This document shows, in pieces, positions 17,401 to 26,286 of a stretch of 64,000 bases of DNA. Source of the stretch: GCA-2717185 sp964474755 (GTDB lineage Bacteria; Pseudomonadota; Alphaproteobacteria; UBA8366; GCA-2717185); contig CAYYUG010000006.1 of NCBI GenBank assembly GCA_964474755.1, forward strand, positions 1-64,000, written 5' to 3'. The number at the start of each line of letters is the position of its first letter. Position 1 is the stretch's first letter. The position numbers and the translations under genes were made by a program. A model generated the notes under the pieces. The model was given only the letters and a program-made list of their open reading frames with translations. It was not told where the DNA came from and made no database searches.

Positions 17401-17500
17401 NNNNNNNNNNNNNNNNNNNNNNNNNNNNNNNNNNNNNNNNNNNNNNNNNNNNNNNNNNNNNNNNNNNNNNNNNNNNNNNNNNNNNNNNNNNNNNNNNNNN
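17401..17500. other. Scaffold gap (100 N) between zapA and tkt
   Basis: Exactly 100 N. It hides the zapA start, the first 20 or so codons of tkt and the divergent promoter region. The flanks share no repeat. The real gap must be longer than 100 bases, since the missing coding DNA alone is about that size. Confidence 0.93.
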
Positions 17501-19436
17501 CCTATCAATGGACGCGGTTCAATCCGCCAACAGCGGACATCCAGGCATGCCCATGGGCATGGCGGATATCGCCGTCGTGCTTTTCCGGGATTTTCTAAAA
17601 TTCGACTCCCAAAATGCTAGTTGGCCAGATCGAGACCGGTTTGTTCTTTCGAACGGGCATGGTTCGATGCTGCTATACTCATTGCTGCATCTCACCGGTT
17701 ATCCAGACATGGATATCGATCAGATTAGGAACTTCCGGCAGCTAGGCAGCCGCACGGCTGGGCATCCCGAATTCGGGCATGCCCAGGGCATCGAGATGAC
17801 AACGGGACCACTTGGTCAGGGAATGGCTACAGCGGTCGGCATGGCACTTGCCGAGAAGATGCTGGCCACGCGCTATGGCGCTGGTATCGTCGATCACCAC
17901 ACCTATGTGTTTGCCGGTGATGGCTGCTTGATGGAAGGCATTAGCCATGAAGCCGCCTCTCTCGCGGGTCATTTGAAGCTCGGTAAGTTGATCGTACTAT
18001 TTGACGACAATGAAATCTCGATCGACGGCCCGACGGATCTTTCCGTACGAGACGATCAAATCACCCGCTTCGAAGCGTGTGGTTGGGAAGCTTACCGCAT
18101 TGACGGACACGACCCAAAGGCCATTGCCGCTGCAATTGACAAAGCCAAAAAAAGCGACAAGCCAACGTTGATAGCTTGCCGGACAGTGATTGGCTTTGGC
18201 GCACCTAACAAGCAAGGTACGGCTGGCACACACGGCGCACCTTTAGGTGATGACGAAATCACTGCCACCCGCGAACAGCTCGGATGGCCGCACGATCCCT
18301 TCGTCATCCCCAATAGTATAGCTGACGCCTGGCGCCAAATCGGCGTGCGCGGAGCAACCGCGCGACTAGCATGGCAATCACGGTTAGATGCCCTTTCTGG
18401 GAACGAAAAAGCAAACTTCGAATCTACAATTGCGGGGAACCTGCCGAGCAATTGGGAATCTGAGTACCAAGCCTATATCAATGCCGTCATTGCAGAGCAG
18501 CCCAATATTGCAACTCGTCAGGCGTCGCAAAATGCTCTGGTCGCGTTGGCCGACATTATTCCGAATCTCGCTGGTGGATCTGCGGACCTGACCGGATCGA
18601 ATCTGACAAAAACAAGCGTAATGCATGGTGTTACGTCAGAAAATTTTTCAGGAAATTATATCTATTACGGAGTTCGGGAACATGGCATGGCTGCTGCGAT
18701 GAATGGCATCGCACTACATGGCGGCCTTATTCCTTACGGCGGAACGTTTCTAATTTTTACGGACTATGCTCGTCCTTCTATCCGCTTGGCGGCACTGATG
18801 GGACAGCGGGTCATCTACGTCATGACCCATGATTCTATCGGACTGGGCGAAGACGGGCCAACCCACCAACCAGTCGAACAACTCGCTAGCCTCAGGGCTA
18901 TGCCAAATTTGAACGTATTCCGGCCAGCTGATGCCGTCGAAACCGCCGAATGCTGGGCGTTAGCATTGCAAGCTAAAACGACGCCATCGGTTTTGGCCTT
19001 AACACGCCAAGGTGTTCCAACTCTTAGAATGAAGAGCTCAGAAGGAAATCCTTGCGCTCGCGGTGCCTATGTACTCGTGCAGGCTGAAGGCGAACAACAG
19101 GTAACATTGCTGGCAACCGGTTCCGAGGTGAGCCTGGCTTGCGACGCCCGGGATATATTGCAAAAGGATGGTATTGGCACAGCGGTCATATCAATGCCAT
19201 GTCACGAACTGTTTGATGCTCAAGACGCCGCATACCAGGAAAGCATTTTAGGTACTAACAAAGTGAAAATTGCAGTCGAAGCAGCGGTTGCCCAAGGATG
19301 GGATCGCTATATTGGTTACGACGGTGCGTTTGTTGGTATGTCAAGCTTTGGGGCTTCCGGACCAGGCGGAACTCTATACGAGCATTTTGGTATAACGGCG
19401 CAGTCTGTGGCGGATGCCGCACGGAAACGCCTCTAG
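17501..19436 (+). CDS. tkt: Transketolase, N-terminus in gap
   Basis: A thiamine-diphosphate enzyme of the pentose phosphate pathway moving two-carbon units between sugar phosphates. The visible sequence begins at LSMDAVQSANSGHPGMPMG, so the ATG at 17508 is internal and the true start lies in the gap. Other landmarks: GDGCLMEGISHEAASLAGH (ThDP/metal site), DDNEISIDG, and in the pyrimidine-binding domain RVIYVMTHDSIGLGEDGPTHQP. About 644 residues are visible of the usual 660-670. It is followed after 27 bases by gap, heading the plus-strand carbon block. Confidence 0.96.
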
Positions 19437-19463
19437 ACGATTATTGTATCAGGAGAGAGATCA

Positions 19464-20471
19464 ATGACAGTACGGGTGGCTATCAACGGTTTTGGACGTA
19501 TCGGACGCCTTGTCTTGCGCGCAGCAATGGAATCTGGTCGTGATGACATTGAGTTCGTAGGCGTTAACGATCTTGGCTCCGTCGATACCAACGCTCATCT
19601 CGTCAAATATGATTCGGTTCATGGGGTGTTTCCCGGCGATGTGACGGTCGGCGAGGACTGGATGGATCTTGGTCGCGGAAAGATCAAGGTGACTGCCGAA
19701 CGCGATCCGACGAAACTACCTTGGGGTGAACTCGGGATAGATATTGCGATGGAGTGCACGGGTATTTTCACTAGTCGCGACCAGGCTGCTATGCACTTGG
19801 AAGCCGGAGCCCAACGGGTTCTCGTTTCGGCTCCGGCCAGCGGCGCGGATTTGACCGTGGTCTATGGCGTCAATCACGATGAACTCTCGGTCGATCATAC
19901 CGTTGTCTCCAATGCATCCTGCACCACCAATTGTCTCGCGCCAGTGGCCCACGTTCTTCACCGGGCGGTCGGCATTGATCGCGGTTTCATGACTACAGTG
20001 CACGCTTTTACCGGTGATCAGGCCACGGTAGATACACTTCATTCTGACTTGCGGCGCGCCCGGTCCGCGTCTCAATCTCTCATCCCAACTTCAACCGGCG
20101 CCGCGAAAGCGGTTGGCCTGGTACTCCCGGAATTGGCGGGTAAATTAGACGGCACGGCCATTAGAGTACCGACCCCGAACGTCTCACTCGTTGACCTAAA
20201 ATTCGACGCTTCGCGCGAAACGGACATTGCTGAGGTCAATGGTGCAATCCAGCAGGCTGCCGGTGGTGCGCTCAAAGGCGTTCTGGAAACCTGCGATGAG
20301 CCCCTGGTTTCCGTAGATTTCAATCACAATCAGGCCAGTTCGACTTTCGATTTGACCCAAACACAGGTCATCGATGGACGTTTGGTCCGTGTCCTGTCCT
20401 GGTATGACAACGAATGGGGATTCTCAAACCGGATGTCGGATACAGCCGTAGCGATGGGGAAACTCGGCTGA
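19464..20471 (+). CDS. gap: Glyceraldehyde-3-phosphate dehydrogenase, type I
   Basis: Catalyses NAD(P)-dependent oxidative phosphorylation of glyceraldehyde-3-phosphate. The Rossmann start VRVAINGFGRIGRLVLRA, active-site NASCTTNCLAP with the catalytic Cys, and the C-terminal SWYDNEWGFSNRM are all present. Length 335 is normal. ATG at 19464 has AGGAGAG about 7 bases upstream. In relatives pgk often follows; here an unidentified small gene and a flavin-binding protein do. Confidence 0.97.
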   Translation: MTVRVAINGFGRIGRLVLRAAMESGRDDIEFVGVNDLGSVDTNAHLVKYDSVHGVFPGDVTVGEDWMDLGRGKIKVTAERDPTKLPWGELGIDIAMECTGIFTSRDQAAMHLEAGAQRVLVSAPASGADLTVVYGVNHDELSVDHTVVSNASCTTNCLAPVAHVLHRAVGIDRGFMTTVHAFTGDQATVDTLHSDLRRARSASQSLIPTSTGAAKAVGLVLPELAGKLDGTAIRVPTPNVSLVDLKFDASRETDIAEVNGAIQQAAGGALKGVLETCDEPLVSVDFNHNQASSTFDLTQTQVIDGRLVRVLSWYDNEWGFSNRMSDTAVAMGKLG

Positions 20472-20884
20472 AGCAATACGGAAAAGCCGTAACCGTCATT
20501 AGCCTAGCCCAGGCTGAAGCGGCCCTGTCGGCGGCGGAAAATTTGTGTGCCGAAATAACGTTGATCAGCGCGCCAGATGCAGCTGCGAGCGTTGGACCAG
20601 GTTGGTTTGACGCTGTCGTGACACTTGCTACTAGTCGGTTTCCCGCAGCAAAATATATCGCCATCCTAGATTGTGGCAACGCGCCAGGTGATGCGTTAGC
20701 AGCTTTGCGACATGGTATCAAATTCATCCGATATTGCGGCGCTAAGCAGGCAGCGATTACCGAAATTGCGAAAAAGTATGGCGCCAAGGTAATACAAAAA
20801 CGTCCAAAGTCTCTAGATTTAAGCGATGCTGAAGCCGAAAAACAGGACCCTATCACCGCTTGCTGTTCCTGGCTTTCCAGTTAG
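20414..20884 (+). CDS. Conserved-looking hypothetical protein after gap
   Basis: I do not recognise the family. The frame is open from an ATG at 20414, 58 bases inside the 3' end of gap, to 20884; no ATG, GTG or plausible TTG occurs nearer the gap stop, and there is no clear RBS. The body after the overlap alternates hydrophobic strands and helices (AVTVISLAQAEAALSAAENL, FDAVVTLATSRFPAAKYIAI, ALRHGIKFIRYCGAKQAAIT), consistent with a small cytoplasmic alpha/beta protein. It ends with a Cys pair (ITACCSWL). It lies where pgk is expected but is far too short and unlike it. Translation may be coupled to gap. Confidence 0.6.
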   Translation: MGILKPDVGYSRSDGETRLKQYGKAVTVISLAQAEAALSAAENLCAEITLISAPDAAASVGPGWFDAVVTLATSRFPAAKYIAILDCGNAPGDALAALRHGIKFIRYCGAKQAAITEIAKKYGAKVIQKRPKSLDLSDAEAEKQDPITACCSWLSS

Positions 20885-20948
20885 GCTGAGAGCCGGATGC
20901 CTCCTAGCGAACTGGCTTGTATTTTTAGATTTGGAATGAGGTATTAGT

Positions 20949-21398
20949 ATGCTCACATACGAGATGAGAAAGCTGATCAGCGAGCATCGCGCCGGTATGG
21001 TCGCATCGATCAATGATGACGGCACCCCTTCTGTTTCACCGAAAGCAACCTTTGTGATCCTCGATGACGAGACATTGGCATTTGGCAACCTACGTTCACC
21101 GGAAACGATCAAAAACATCAATCAACGACCCAGCACGGAAATCTGCTTCATTGATGTCTTGGCGCGTAAAGCGGTGCGCGTGACCGGCACCGCTAAATAT
21201 ATGAATAACAATCAAATGTCGGATGACCTCCGCGCCGCTTTCAAAGAGGTTTGGTCGGACTTTCTTGATCGGTTCGCCGGCGTAGTTGAGATCAAAATAA
21301 ATGCTGTTGAATACATTCTTTCTCCGGCCTACGACATGGGGATTTCAGAAGTTGAGCTGCGCGAAGCAAACCTCACCCACTTACAAAGCCTTTCTTGA
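20949..21398 (+). CDS. Pyridoxamine 5'-phosphate oxidase-family protein
   Basis: A small FMN-binding split-barrel protein. The N-terminal segment LTYEMRKLISEHRAGMVASI and then DGTPSVSPKATFVILDDETL are typical of this family, as is NINQRPSTEICFIDV followed by AVRVTGTAKY. At 149 residues it is shorter than true PdxH and lacks its full PLP signature, so a flavin- or heme-binding oxidoreductase of unknown substrate is more likely than pyridoxal synthesis. Downstream lies a convergent membrane-protein gene. Confidence 0.8.
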   Translation: MLTYEMRKLISEHRAGMVASINDDGTPSVSPKATFVILDDETLAFGNLRSPETIKNINQRPSTEICFIDVLARKAVRVTGTAKYMNNNQMSDDLRAAFKEVWSDFLDRFAGVVEIKINAVEYILSPAYDMGISEVELREANLTHLQSLS

Positions 21399-21408
21399 AC
21401 TTTGGGTT

Positions 21409-21867
21409 TTAGATCGATATCAGACCACTGAAGCCGATTAGCGTGCTGGCTACAAAGCAAACGGCCGAAAAACTCAACAGTTTAAAGCCACTCTTGCCAC
21501 GCTTCATCGCTTGAGCAGTCATATCGTCAGCCACAGAATCTCTATTTGCACTATAGCCGGGGTCGATTGCAGCAGCCTCACGCGAAGTTGTCAGAACATT
21601 ACGGAAAATAAAGTAGGCGAGAACCGTCGGGATCAAACCGATTGCATATATCAACCCCGACGTAAGCATAATGTCTTGCACACCCTCGATATCAGCAAAT
21701 TTTTGATGGATTGCCACGCAACTCAACAGTCCGAACGTATGTGCGATAAAGACGTACCCGATGATCTTTATGAACGGTTCGTGCGCAGCAGCTGAATCGG
21801 CGGCATCGTACTCACGATCAGGTCGGAGTCCCTTACCACTGGCTTGCTCATCGGTGTCCATTGTCAA
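21409..21867 (-). CDS. Small membrane protein of unknown function
   Basis: I do not recognise a named family. The 152-residue protein has a polar N-terminus (about residues 1-30) and three hydrophobic helices: FIKIIGYVFIAHTFGLLSCV (about 32-51), IMLTSGLIYAIGLIPTVLAYFI region (about 66-87) and LLSFSAVCFVASTLIGFSGL at the C-terminal end. It sits convergent to the flavin-binding protein gene, 10 bases from its stop, and divergent from fba, interrupting the plus-strand carbon block. ATG at 21867 is adopted; a second ATG 6 bases on is equally possible. Confidence 0.65.
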   Translation of the reverse strand: MTMDTDEQASGKGLRPDREYDAADSAAAHEPFIKIIGYVFIAHTFGLLSCVAIHQKFADIEGVQDIMLTSGLIYAIGLIPTVLAYFIFRNVLTTSREAAAIDPGYSANRDSVADDMTAQAMKRGKSGFKLLSFSAVCFVASTLIGFSGLISI

Positions 21868-21993
21868 CCCAATTATAACCTCGGTGGTGCAACAAGCTTG
21901 TTGGTGGCCTTTGATCGAATCATGGCTACTTTATTGAAATTTCCGCAGGCGTCGAGTATTGACTCACGGGCAACGAAATTAGGAGCCGCCGTC

Positions 21994-22914
21994 ATGAGAA
22001 TTACGCAGCGTGTAAAGAAAATCTTGTCTAACTATGAAAGTGACTGCCCCGGAACGAAAACCAATCTTGCGCGTATTCTCATGCACGGCCGTCTTGGAGG
22101 CACCGGTAAGTTGATCATTTTACCAGTCGACCAAGGCTTCGAACACGGTCCTGCTAGGAGCTTTGCCAAAAATCCCGCTGGTTATGATCCGCATTACCAC
22201 TACCAACTCGCCATCGACGCTAATCTTTCCGCATACGCCGCGCCCCTCGGCCCTTTAGAGGCTGGAGCAGATACGTTTGCCGGTGCCGTGCCATTGATAC
22301 TGAAGTGCAACAGCTCGAACAGCCATGCGACAGAGAAAGACCAGGCGCTTTACGGCACGGTCGATGACGCCTTACGGCTCGGCTGTTCCGCAGTCGGCTT
22401 CACCATCTATCCCGGTGCGGACGACCAATTCGAGATGATGGAAGAGTTCCAGGAACTTGCCGCGGAAGCAAAGTCAGCCGGCCTCGCTGTCGTGCTTTGG
22501 TCTTATCCGCGCGGCGGCAATCTATCTAAAGACGGCGAGACAGCGATCGATGTCACTGCCTATGCAGCGCATTTAGCCGCCCTGCTCGGTGCACATATCA
22601 TCAAGGTAAAGCCACCGACAGCACATATTGAACAGGAAGATGCGCGAAAGGTCTATGAGGCCGAGGGAATTCCCATCGGCACTCTAACCCAGCGGATTGA
22701 GCACATCGTCCATTCGGCATTCAACAAGCGGCGCATCGTCGTCTTCTCTGGAGGAGCCGCGAAGGATACCGAAGGCGTCCTAAACGAAATTCGGGAGATC
22801 CGCGACGGCGGCGGATCCGGTTCGATTATCGGCCGCAACTCATTCCAGCGACCGAAGGCCGAAGCGCTGGAACTATTGGGAACCATTGCCCAGATCTATC
22901 AGGGTAAAGCTTGA
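21994..22914 (+). CDS. Class I fructose-bisphosphate aldolase (FbaB/DhnA type)
   Basis: Cleaves fructose-1,6-bisphosphate through a Lys Schiff base, without metal. Landmarks: GKLIILPVDQGFEHGPARSF near residues 37-56, AVVLWSYPRGGNLSKDG, the strand AHIIKVKPPT with the candidate Schiff-base Lys, and the phosphate-binding loops RIVVFSGGAAKD and GGGSGSIIGRNSFQRP. I chose ATG at 21994, preceded by AGGAG with an 8-base spacer; the frame is open 150 bases further up without coding character. Length 306 suits the family. The stop overlaps the thiE start (TTGA). Confidence 0.93.
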   Translation: MRITQRVKKILSNYESDCPGTKTNLARILMHGRLGGTGKLIILPVDQGFEHGPARSFAKNPAGYDPHYHYQLAIDANLSAYAAPLGPLEAGADTFAGAVPLILKCNSSNSHATEKDQALYGTVDDALRLGCSAVGFTIYPGADDQFEMMEEFQELAAEAKSAGLAVVLWSYPRGGNLSKDGETAIDVTAYAAHLAALLGAHIIKVKPPTAHIEQEDARKVYEAEGIPIGTLTQRIEHIVHSAFNKRRIVVFSGGAAKDTEGVLNEIREIRDGGGSGSIIGRNSFQRPKAEALELLGTIAQIYQGKA

Positions 22915-23549
22915 TCACCGTCGATCGCTGCCGTCTTTATTTGATCACACCGCCGGCTTTTGAGCCGACAGTTTTCAAAGATGTACTGGCACAAGCTTTA
23001 GATGCAGGCGATATCGCTTGCGTTCAGCTGCGTCTTAAAGATGTCGAGGATGATGTCGTTCGATCCGCTGCGCACATTTTACGGCCGGTAGCGCAGGAGC
23101 GCGACGTCGCGTTTATTATGAACGACCGCCCTGATCTAGCGGTGGAGACAGGCTGCGACGGCGTGCATGTTGGCCAGCTGGACGCGAGCTATGAAGACGC
23201 GCGCAACCTAGTCGGACAAGATGGTATTGTCGGTGTGACCTGTCACGCTTCTCGTGACTTTGCCATGCAGGCTGCGGAGAAAGGAGCGAACTATGTAGCC
23301 TTTGGCGCCTTCTACAATTCGGGCACGAAAAAACCGAAGTATCATGCCGATCCGGCTATTTTGACCTGGTGGCAAGAGATGATGGAGATACCTTGCGTCG
23401 CGATCGGCGGTATTACGGTCGATAACAGCCCAGCCCTGATCGAAGCCGGCGCCGACTTTCTATCTGTTGTAGCAGGCGTTTGGAATTATCCCGAAGGCCC
23501 CGCAGCCGCGGTAAAGCGGTTTAACGAAAACATGGCAGCGATTGCTTGA
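22911..23549 (+). CDS. thiE: Thiamine-phosphate synthase (ThiE family)
   Basis: Joins HMP diphosphate and thiazole phosphate to form thiamine phosphate. Family motifs in order: RLYLITPP at the N-terminus, VAFIMNDRPDLAVETGCDGV, HVGQLD, GVTCHASRDFAMQAAEKGAN, YVAFGAFYNSGTKKPKY and VAIGGITVDNSPALIEAGAD. Length 212 is normal. The start is TTG at 22911 overlapping the aldolase stop, so translation is coupled. Placement after fba and before efp is common in Alphaproteobacteria and is not part of a thi operon; it could be a second, divergent ThiE. Confidence 0.85.
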   Translation: MITVDRCRLYLITPPAFEPTVFKDVLAQALDAGDIACVQLRLKDVEDDVVRSAAHILRPVAQERDVAFIMNDRPDLAVETGCDGVHVGQLDASYEDARNLVGQDGIVGVTCHASRDFAMQAAEKGANYVAFGAFYNSGTKKPKYHADPAILTWWQEMMEIPCVAIGGITVDNSPALIEAGADFLSVVAGVWNYPEGPAAAVKRFNENMAAIA

Positions 23550-23603
23550 CCACAACGAAGCAGCTATAACGCCGCCGCAGTCCAATTACCGAAAATTGAA
23601 ACG

Positions 23604-24173
23604 ATGAAAATCAATGGGAATGCTGTTCGTCCCGGCAATGTAATCGAACATCAGAACCGGCTTTGGCGCGCCACTAAAATTCAACATACGCAGCCCGGTA
23701 AAGGCGGTGCCTATCTTCAGGTCGAGCTCAAAGACATTCGCGACGGGACCAAATTGAACGAACGTTTCCGGTCATCGGAAACCGTCGAGCGCGTACGCTT
23801 AGACCAGCGCGAGTATCAATACCTATTCAAAGATGGTGACGAATATACCTTCATGGACAATGAGACCTATGATCAGGTCACCTTGCATATAGACTTTATT
23901 GGGCCTGACGCCGCACAATTTCTGCAAGACAGCATGACAGTCCAAATCGAATCTTTCGAAAATTCTCCGATTGGCGTCATGCTACCCGAACATGTGATAA
24001 TGGAAATCATCGAAGCTGACCCCGTCGTCAAAGGGCAGACAGCGTCGTCATCGTATAAACCTGCCTTGCTCGAAAATGGGTTCCGGATCTTAGTGCCGCC
24101 GCATATCGAGGCGGGGACGCGTGTGCAGGTAAACACTGCTGATGGCACCTATGTCGGACGCGCGAAAGATTAG
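23604..24173 (+). CDS. efp: Translation elongation factor P
   Basis: EF-P relieves ribosome stalling at polyproline. The N-terminal KOW-like domain has NAVRPGNVIEHQNRLW and the loop TQPGKGGAYLQVE with the conserved Lys (about residue 34) that is modified in many species; the two OB domains follow, ending RVQVNTADGTYVGRAKD. Length 189 is normal. The gene is on the same strand 54 bases after thiE and 31 bases before suhB. Proline-rich products encoded nearby (TolA stalk, the OmpA protein at 25143) are likely clients, by inference. Confidence 0.97.
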   Translation: MKINGNAVRPGNVIEHQNRLWRATKIQHTQPGKGGAYLQVELKDIRDGTKLNERFRSSETVERVRLDQREYQYLFKDGDEYTFMDNETYDQVTLHIDFIGPDAAQFLQDSMTVQIESFENSPIGVMLPEHVIMEIIEADPVVKGQTASSSYKPALLENGFRILVPPHIEAGTRVQVNTADGTYVGRAKD

Positions 24174-24204
24174 GATCACGATCCGGAACGAAAGGTAGAC
24201 GCCT

Positions 24205-25017
24205 ATGGCGTTGCGATCTCCAATAATCAACGTAATGGCCATGGCAGCGGACAAGGCCGGCCGCAGTCTGGTTCGCGATTTCGGAGAAGTCGAACTACTT
24301 CAGGTGAGTCGCAAAGGACCAGCCGATTTTGTGTCTAGTGCGGACCGACGTGCGGAGAAAATTCTGCGTAAATCGTTAGCACAAGCTCATCCGGAATTCG
24401 GAATGCTTTTGGAAGAAGCTGGAGAGATAGCGGGCACGGACAATCGCCATCGCTGGATCGTTGATCCACTCGATGGCACGACAAACTTCCTACACGGCCT
24501 ACCGCACTTTTGCATTTCAATCGCTTTAGAGCGCGATGGACAGGTCATTTCTGGAATTGTTTATGACCCGCTTAAGGATGAGCTGTTCTGGGCGGAGCGC
24601 GGGCTTGGCGCCTACGTTAATGACCAGAGATTGCGTGTTTCCGGTCGCGGTCGGATGAATGAAGGTGTTTTCGCAACCGGAATTCCATTCCTCGGTATCC
24701 AGAGCGACTCCGGACATCAAAAGTTTCTCTCGCAGTTGGGCGCTGTAATGGCTGAATGCGCCGGTGTGCGACGCTTCGGATCTGCCGCACTCGACCTCGC
24801 CTATGTGGCAGCTGGCCGATACGATGGTTTTTGGGAGAACGGTCTCAATCCTTGGGACGTGGCTGCCGGCGTCTTGTTGGTAAGGGAAGCCGGTGGTTTA
24901 GTGACTGATATCGCCGGCAGGCGCTACGAGTTGAGCGCCACAAACATATGTGCCGGCAACGACCAACTACACCAGCCGTTGCGAATACTACTCCATAGAA
25001 CCCAGGTCCGGGACTAG
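24205..25017 (+). CDS. suhB: Inositol monophosphatase family protein (SuhB-like)
   Basis: A Mg-dependent phosphatase of the IMPase fold acting on inositol-1-phosphate or related sugar phosphates; E. coli SuhB also acts in rRNA antitermination. Metal motifs: LLEEAGEIAG (Glu), RWIVDPLDGTTNFLHGLPHF (Asp-Pro-Leu-Asp-Gly-Thr) and NPWDVAAGVLLVREAGG near the C-terminus. Length 270 is normal. The start ATG at 24205 has a GAAAGG-type site about 10 bases upstream. Its position after efp is common in this class. Confidence 0.93.
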   Translation: MALRSPIINVMAMAADKAGRSLVRDFGEVELLQVSRKGPADFVSSADRRAEKILRKSLAQAHPEFGMLLEEAGEIAGTDNRHRWIVDPLDGTTNFLHGLPHFCISIALERDGQVISGIVYDPLKDELFWAERGLGAYVNDQRLRVSGRGRMNEGVFATGIPFLGIQSDSGHQKFLSQLGAVMAECAGVRRFGSAALDLAYVAAGRYDGFWENGLNPWDVAAGVLLVREAGGLVTDIAGRRYELSATNICAGNDQLHQPLRILLHRTQVRD

Positions 25018-25142
25018 TAGTTGTCTGCGGTTCAGCACTGAGTTATGGTCATTACACAATAAATTTCGCGTTCTGCGCGCGATAAAACACAAATAGATAG
25101 GTTGCGAAATTGAAAAAGTGTGGTCTGAATTCAGGACAGCAC

Positions 25143-26234
25143 ATGGGCCTACTCTCTTGGCGTTCTAGCGTATTGGCCTGCGCCCTGATCGCCATGGTGA
25201 CGCCTGTCAGTGCGCAGCAAAAATTTTACGTATTTTCTCCTGGCTCAAGTCGTCCGAGCGTAATCGTTGACCTCAGCGTCTTGGAGAAACTGGGCCCTCA
25301 ACCGACACTGCCCGGCATGCTGCGCTCTGGACGATCATCGGTAGCGTCAACGGCACCAGGTGGCTTGCTGCCTCCTCCATCCGAACCCCCGCGATCCAAA
25401 TTGTCGTTACCAAAAGGCTTTTCAAAACGTTTGGCACCTACCACGCTGCAGCCTCTTGCAAAGATCCAGCCGACGCCTCCCGTGGTTACGCGTAAACGGC
25501 GCCCTGTTCCGGCAGTGCCGTCGATCGTAAAACCGCCGACCGCTGCCGCAAAGGTTGCCGCAGCAGCCAAAGCGTCGGCCATAGTTAAACCGGCACGGTC
25601 TATCCCGAAACCCCTTCCACCTGCCGAACTCATTGCAGTTACACCGAAAACAGCAATCCCTGAATTTAATAAGCCGGCCGTGCCACCGCCGACTAAATTA
25701 ACTAAACCTGTTATACCAAAGCCTGCTCCGTTGCGCCGATCAACCGTACCACCTCCGCCGGTAGTATCGCCCGCGATACCGCCAACCGTACCACCTGTTC
25801 AATCTCCACCACTGAAGAGCCAAATCAATCTGGTACCGAGCCCAAGCGTTCCTCCTCCGCCAATAGCAGCTTCGAAAGTACCACAGGTCGCATCCGCCAA
25901 GGTTCCAACTCGCATCACGACGGATGGTACTATCCGGATCGGTTTCGGAGCTGAATCGTCAGAACTTCCCACTTCTGCGACCGGCCCATTGGATAAGCTT
26001 ATTGCACAAATGAGCAGCGATGCGGACCTTCGGGTTCAATTACATGGCTATGCAAACGGCGCAAGCGATTCTCCCAGCCAAGCACGCCGACTATCCCTTT
26101 TCCGTGCATTATCTGTCCGCACATATCTAATGAAAAAAGGTGTCCGTAGTACGCGCATTGATGTTCGCGCACTGGGTAATTCAGGAGACAGCCGAGCAAC
26201 AAACCGCGTTGATGTAATTATCCAAACATCGTGA
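25143..26234 (+). CDS. Secreted proline-rich OmpA-domain protein
   Basis: A probable periplasmic or outer-envelope peptidoglycan binder. A signal peptide (MGLLSWRSSVLACALIAMV, cleavage after PVSA) is followed by a Pro/Ala/Lys-rich region to about residue 265 with many PPP and KP stretches, then a C-terminal OmpA-like domain with RVQLHGYANGASDSPSQARR and LSLFRALSVRTYLMKKGVRS. I prefer ATG at 25143, which starts the signal peptide cleanly; a TTG at 25110 would add 11 residues. The long stalk resembles TolA or TonB spacers. The next two genes encode a MotA/ExbB-like channel and a MotB/OmpA-like protein, so this may be the outer element of a trans-envelope complex. Substrate and role unknown. Confidence 0.8.
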   Translation: MGLLSWRSSVLACALIAMVTPVSAQQKFYVFSPGSSRPSVIVDLSVLEKLGPQPTLPGMLRSGRSSVASTAPGGLLPPPSEPPRSKLSLPKGFSKRLAPTTLQPLAKIQPTPPVVTRKRRPVPAVPSIVKPPTAAAKVAAAAKASAIVKPARSIPKPLPPAELIAVTPKTAIPEFNKPAVPPPTKLTKPVIPKPAPLRRSTVPPPPVVSPAIPPTVPPVQSPPLKSQINLVPSPSVPPPPIAASKVPQVASAKVPTRITTDGTIRIGFGAESSELPTSATGPLDKLIAQMSSDADLRVQLHGYANGASDSPSQARRLSLFRALSVRTYLMKKGVRSTRIDVRALGNSGDSRATNRVDVIIQTS

Positions 26235-26286
26235 TCTCAGTCCACATGGCAAGAAGCGCGACCCAAGACCGCCGACGGAGGAAGTG

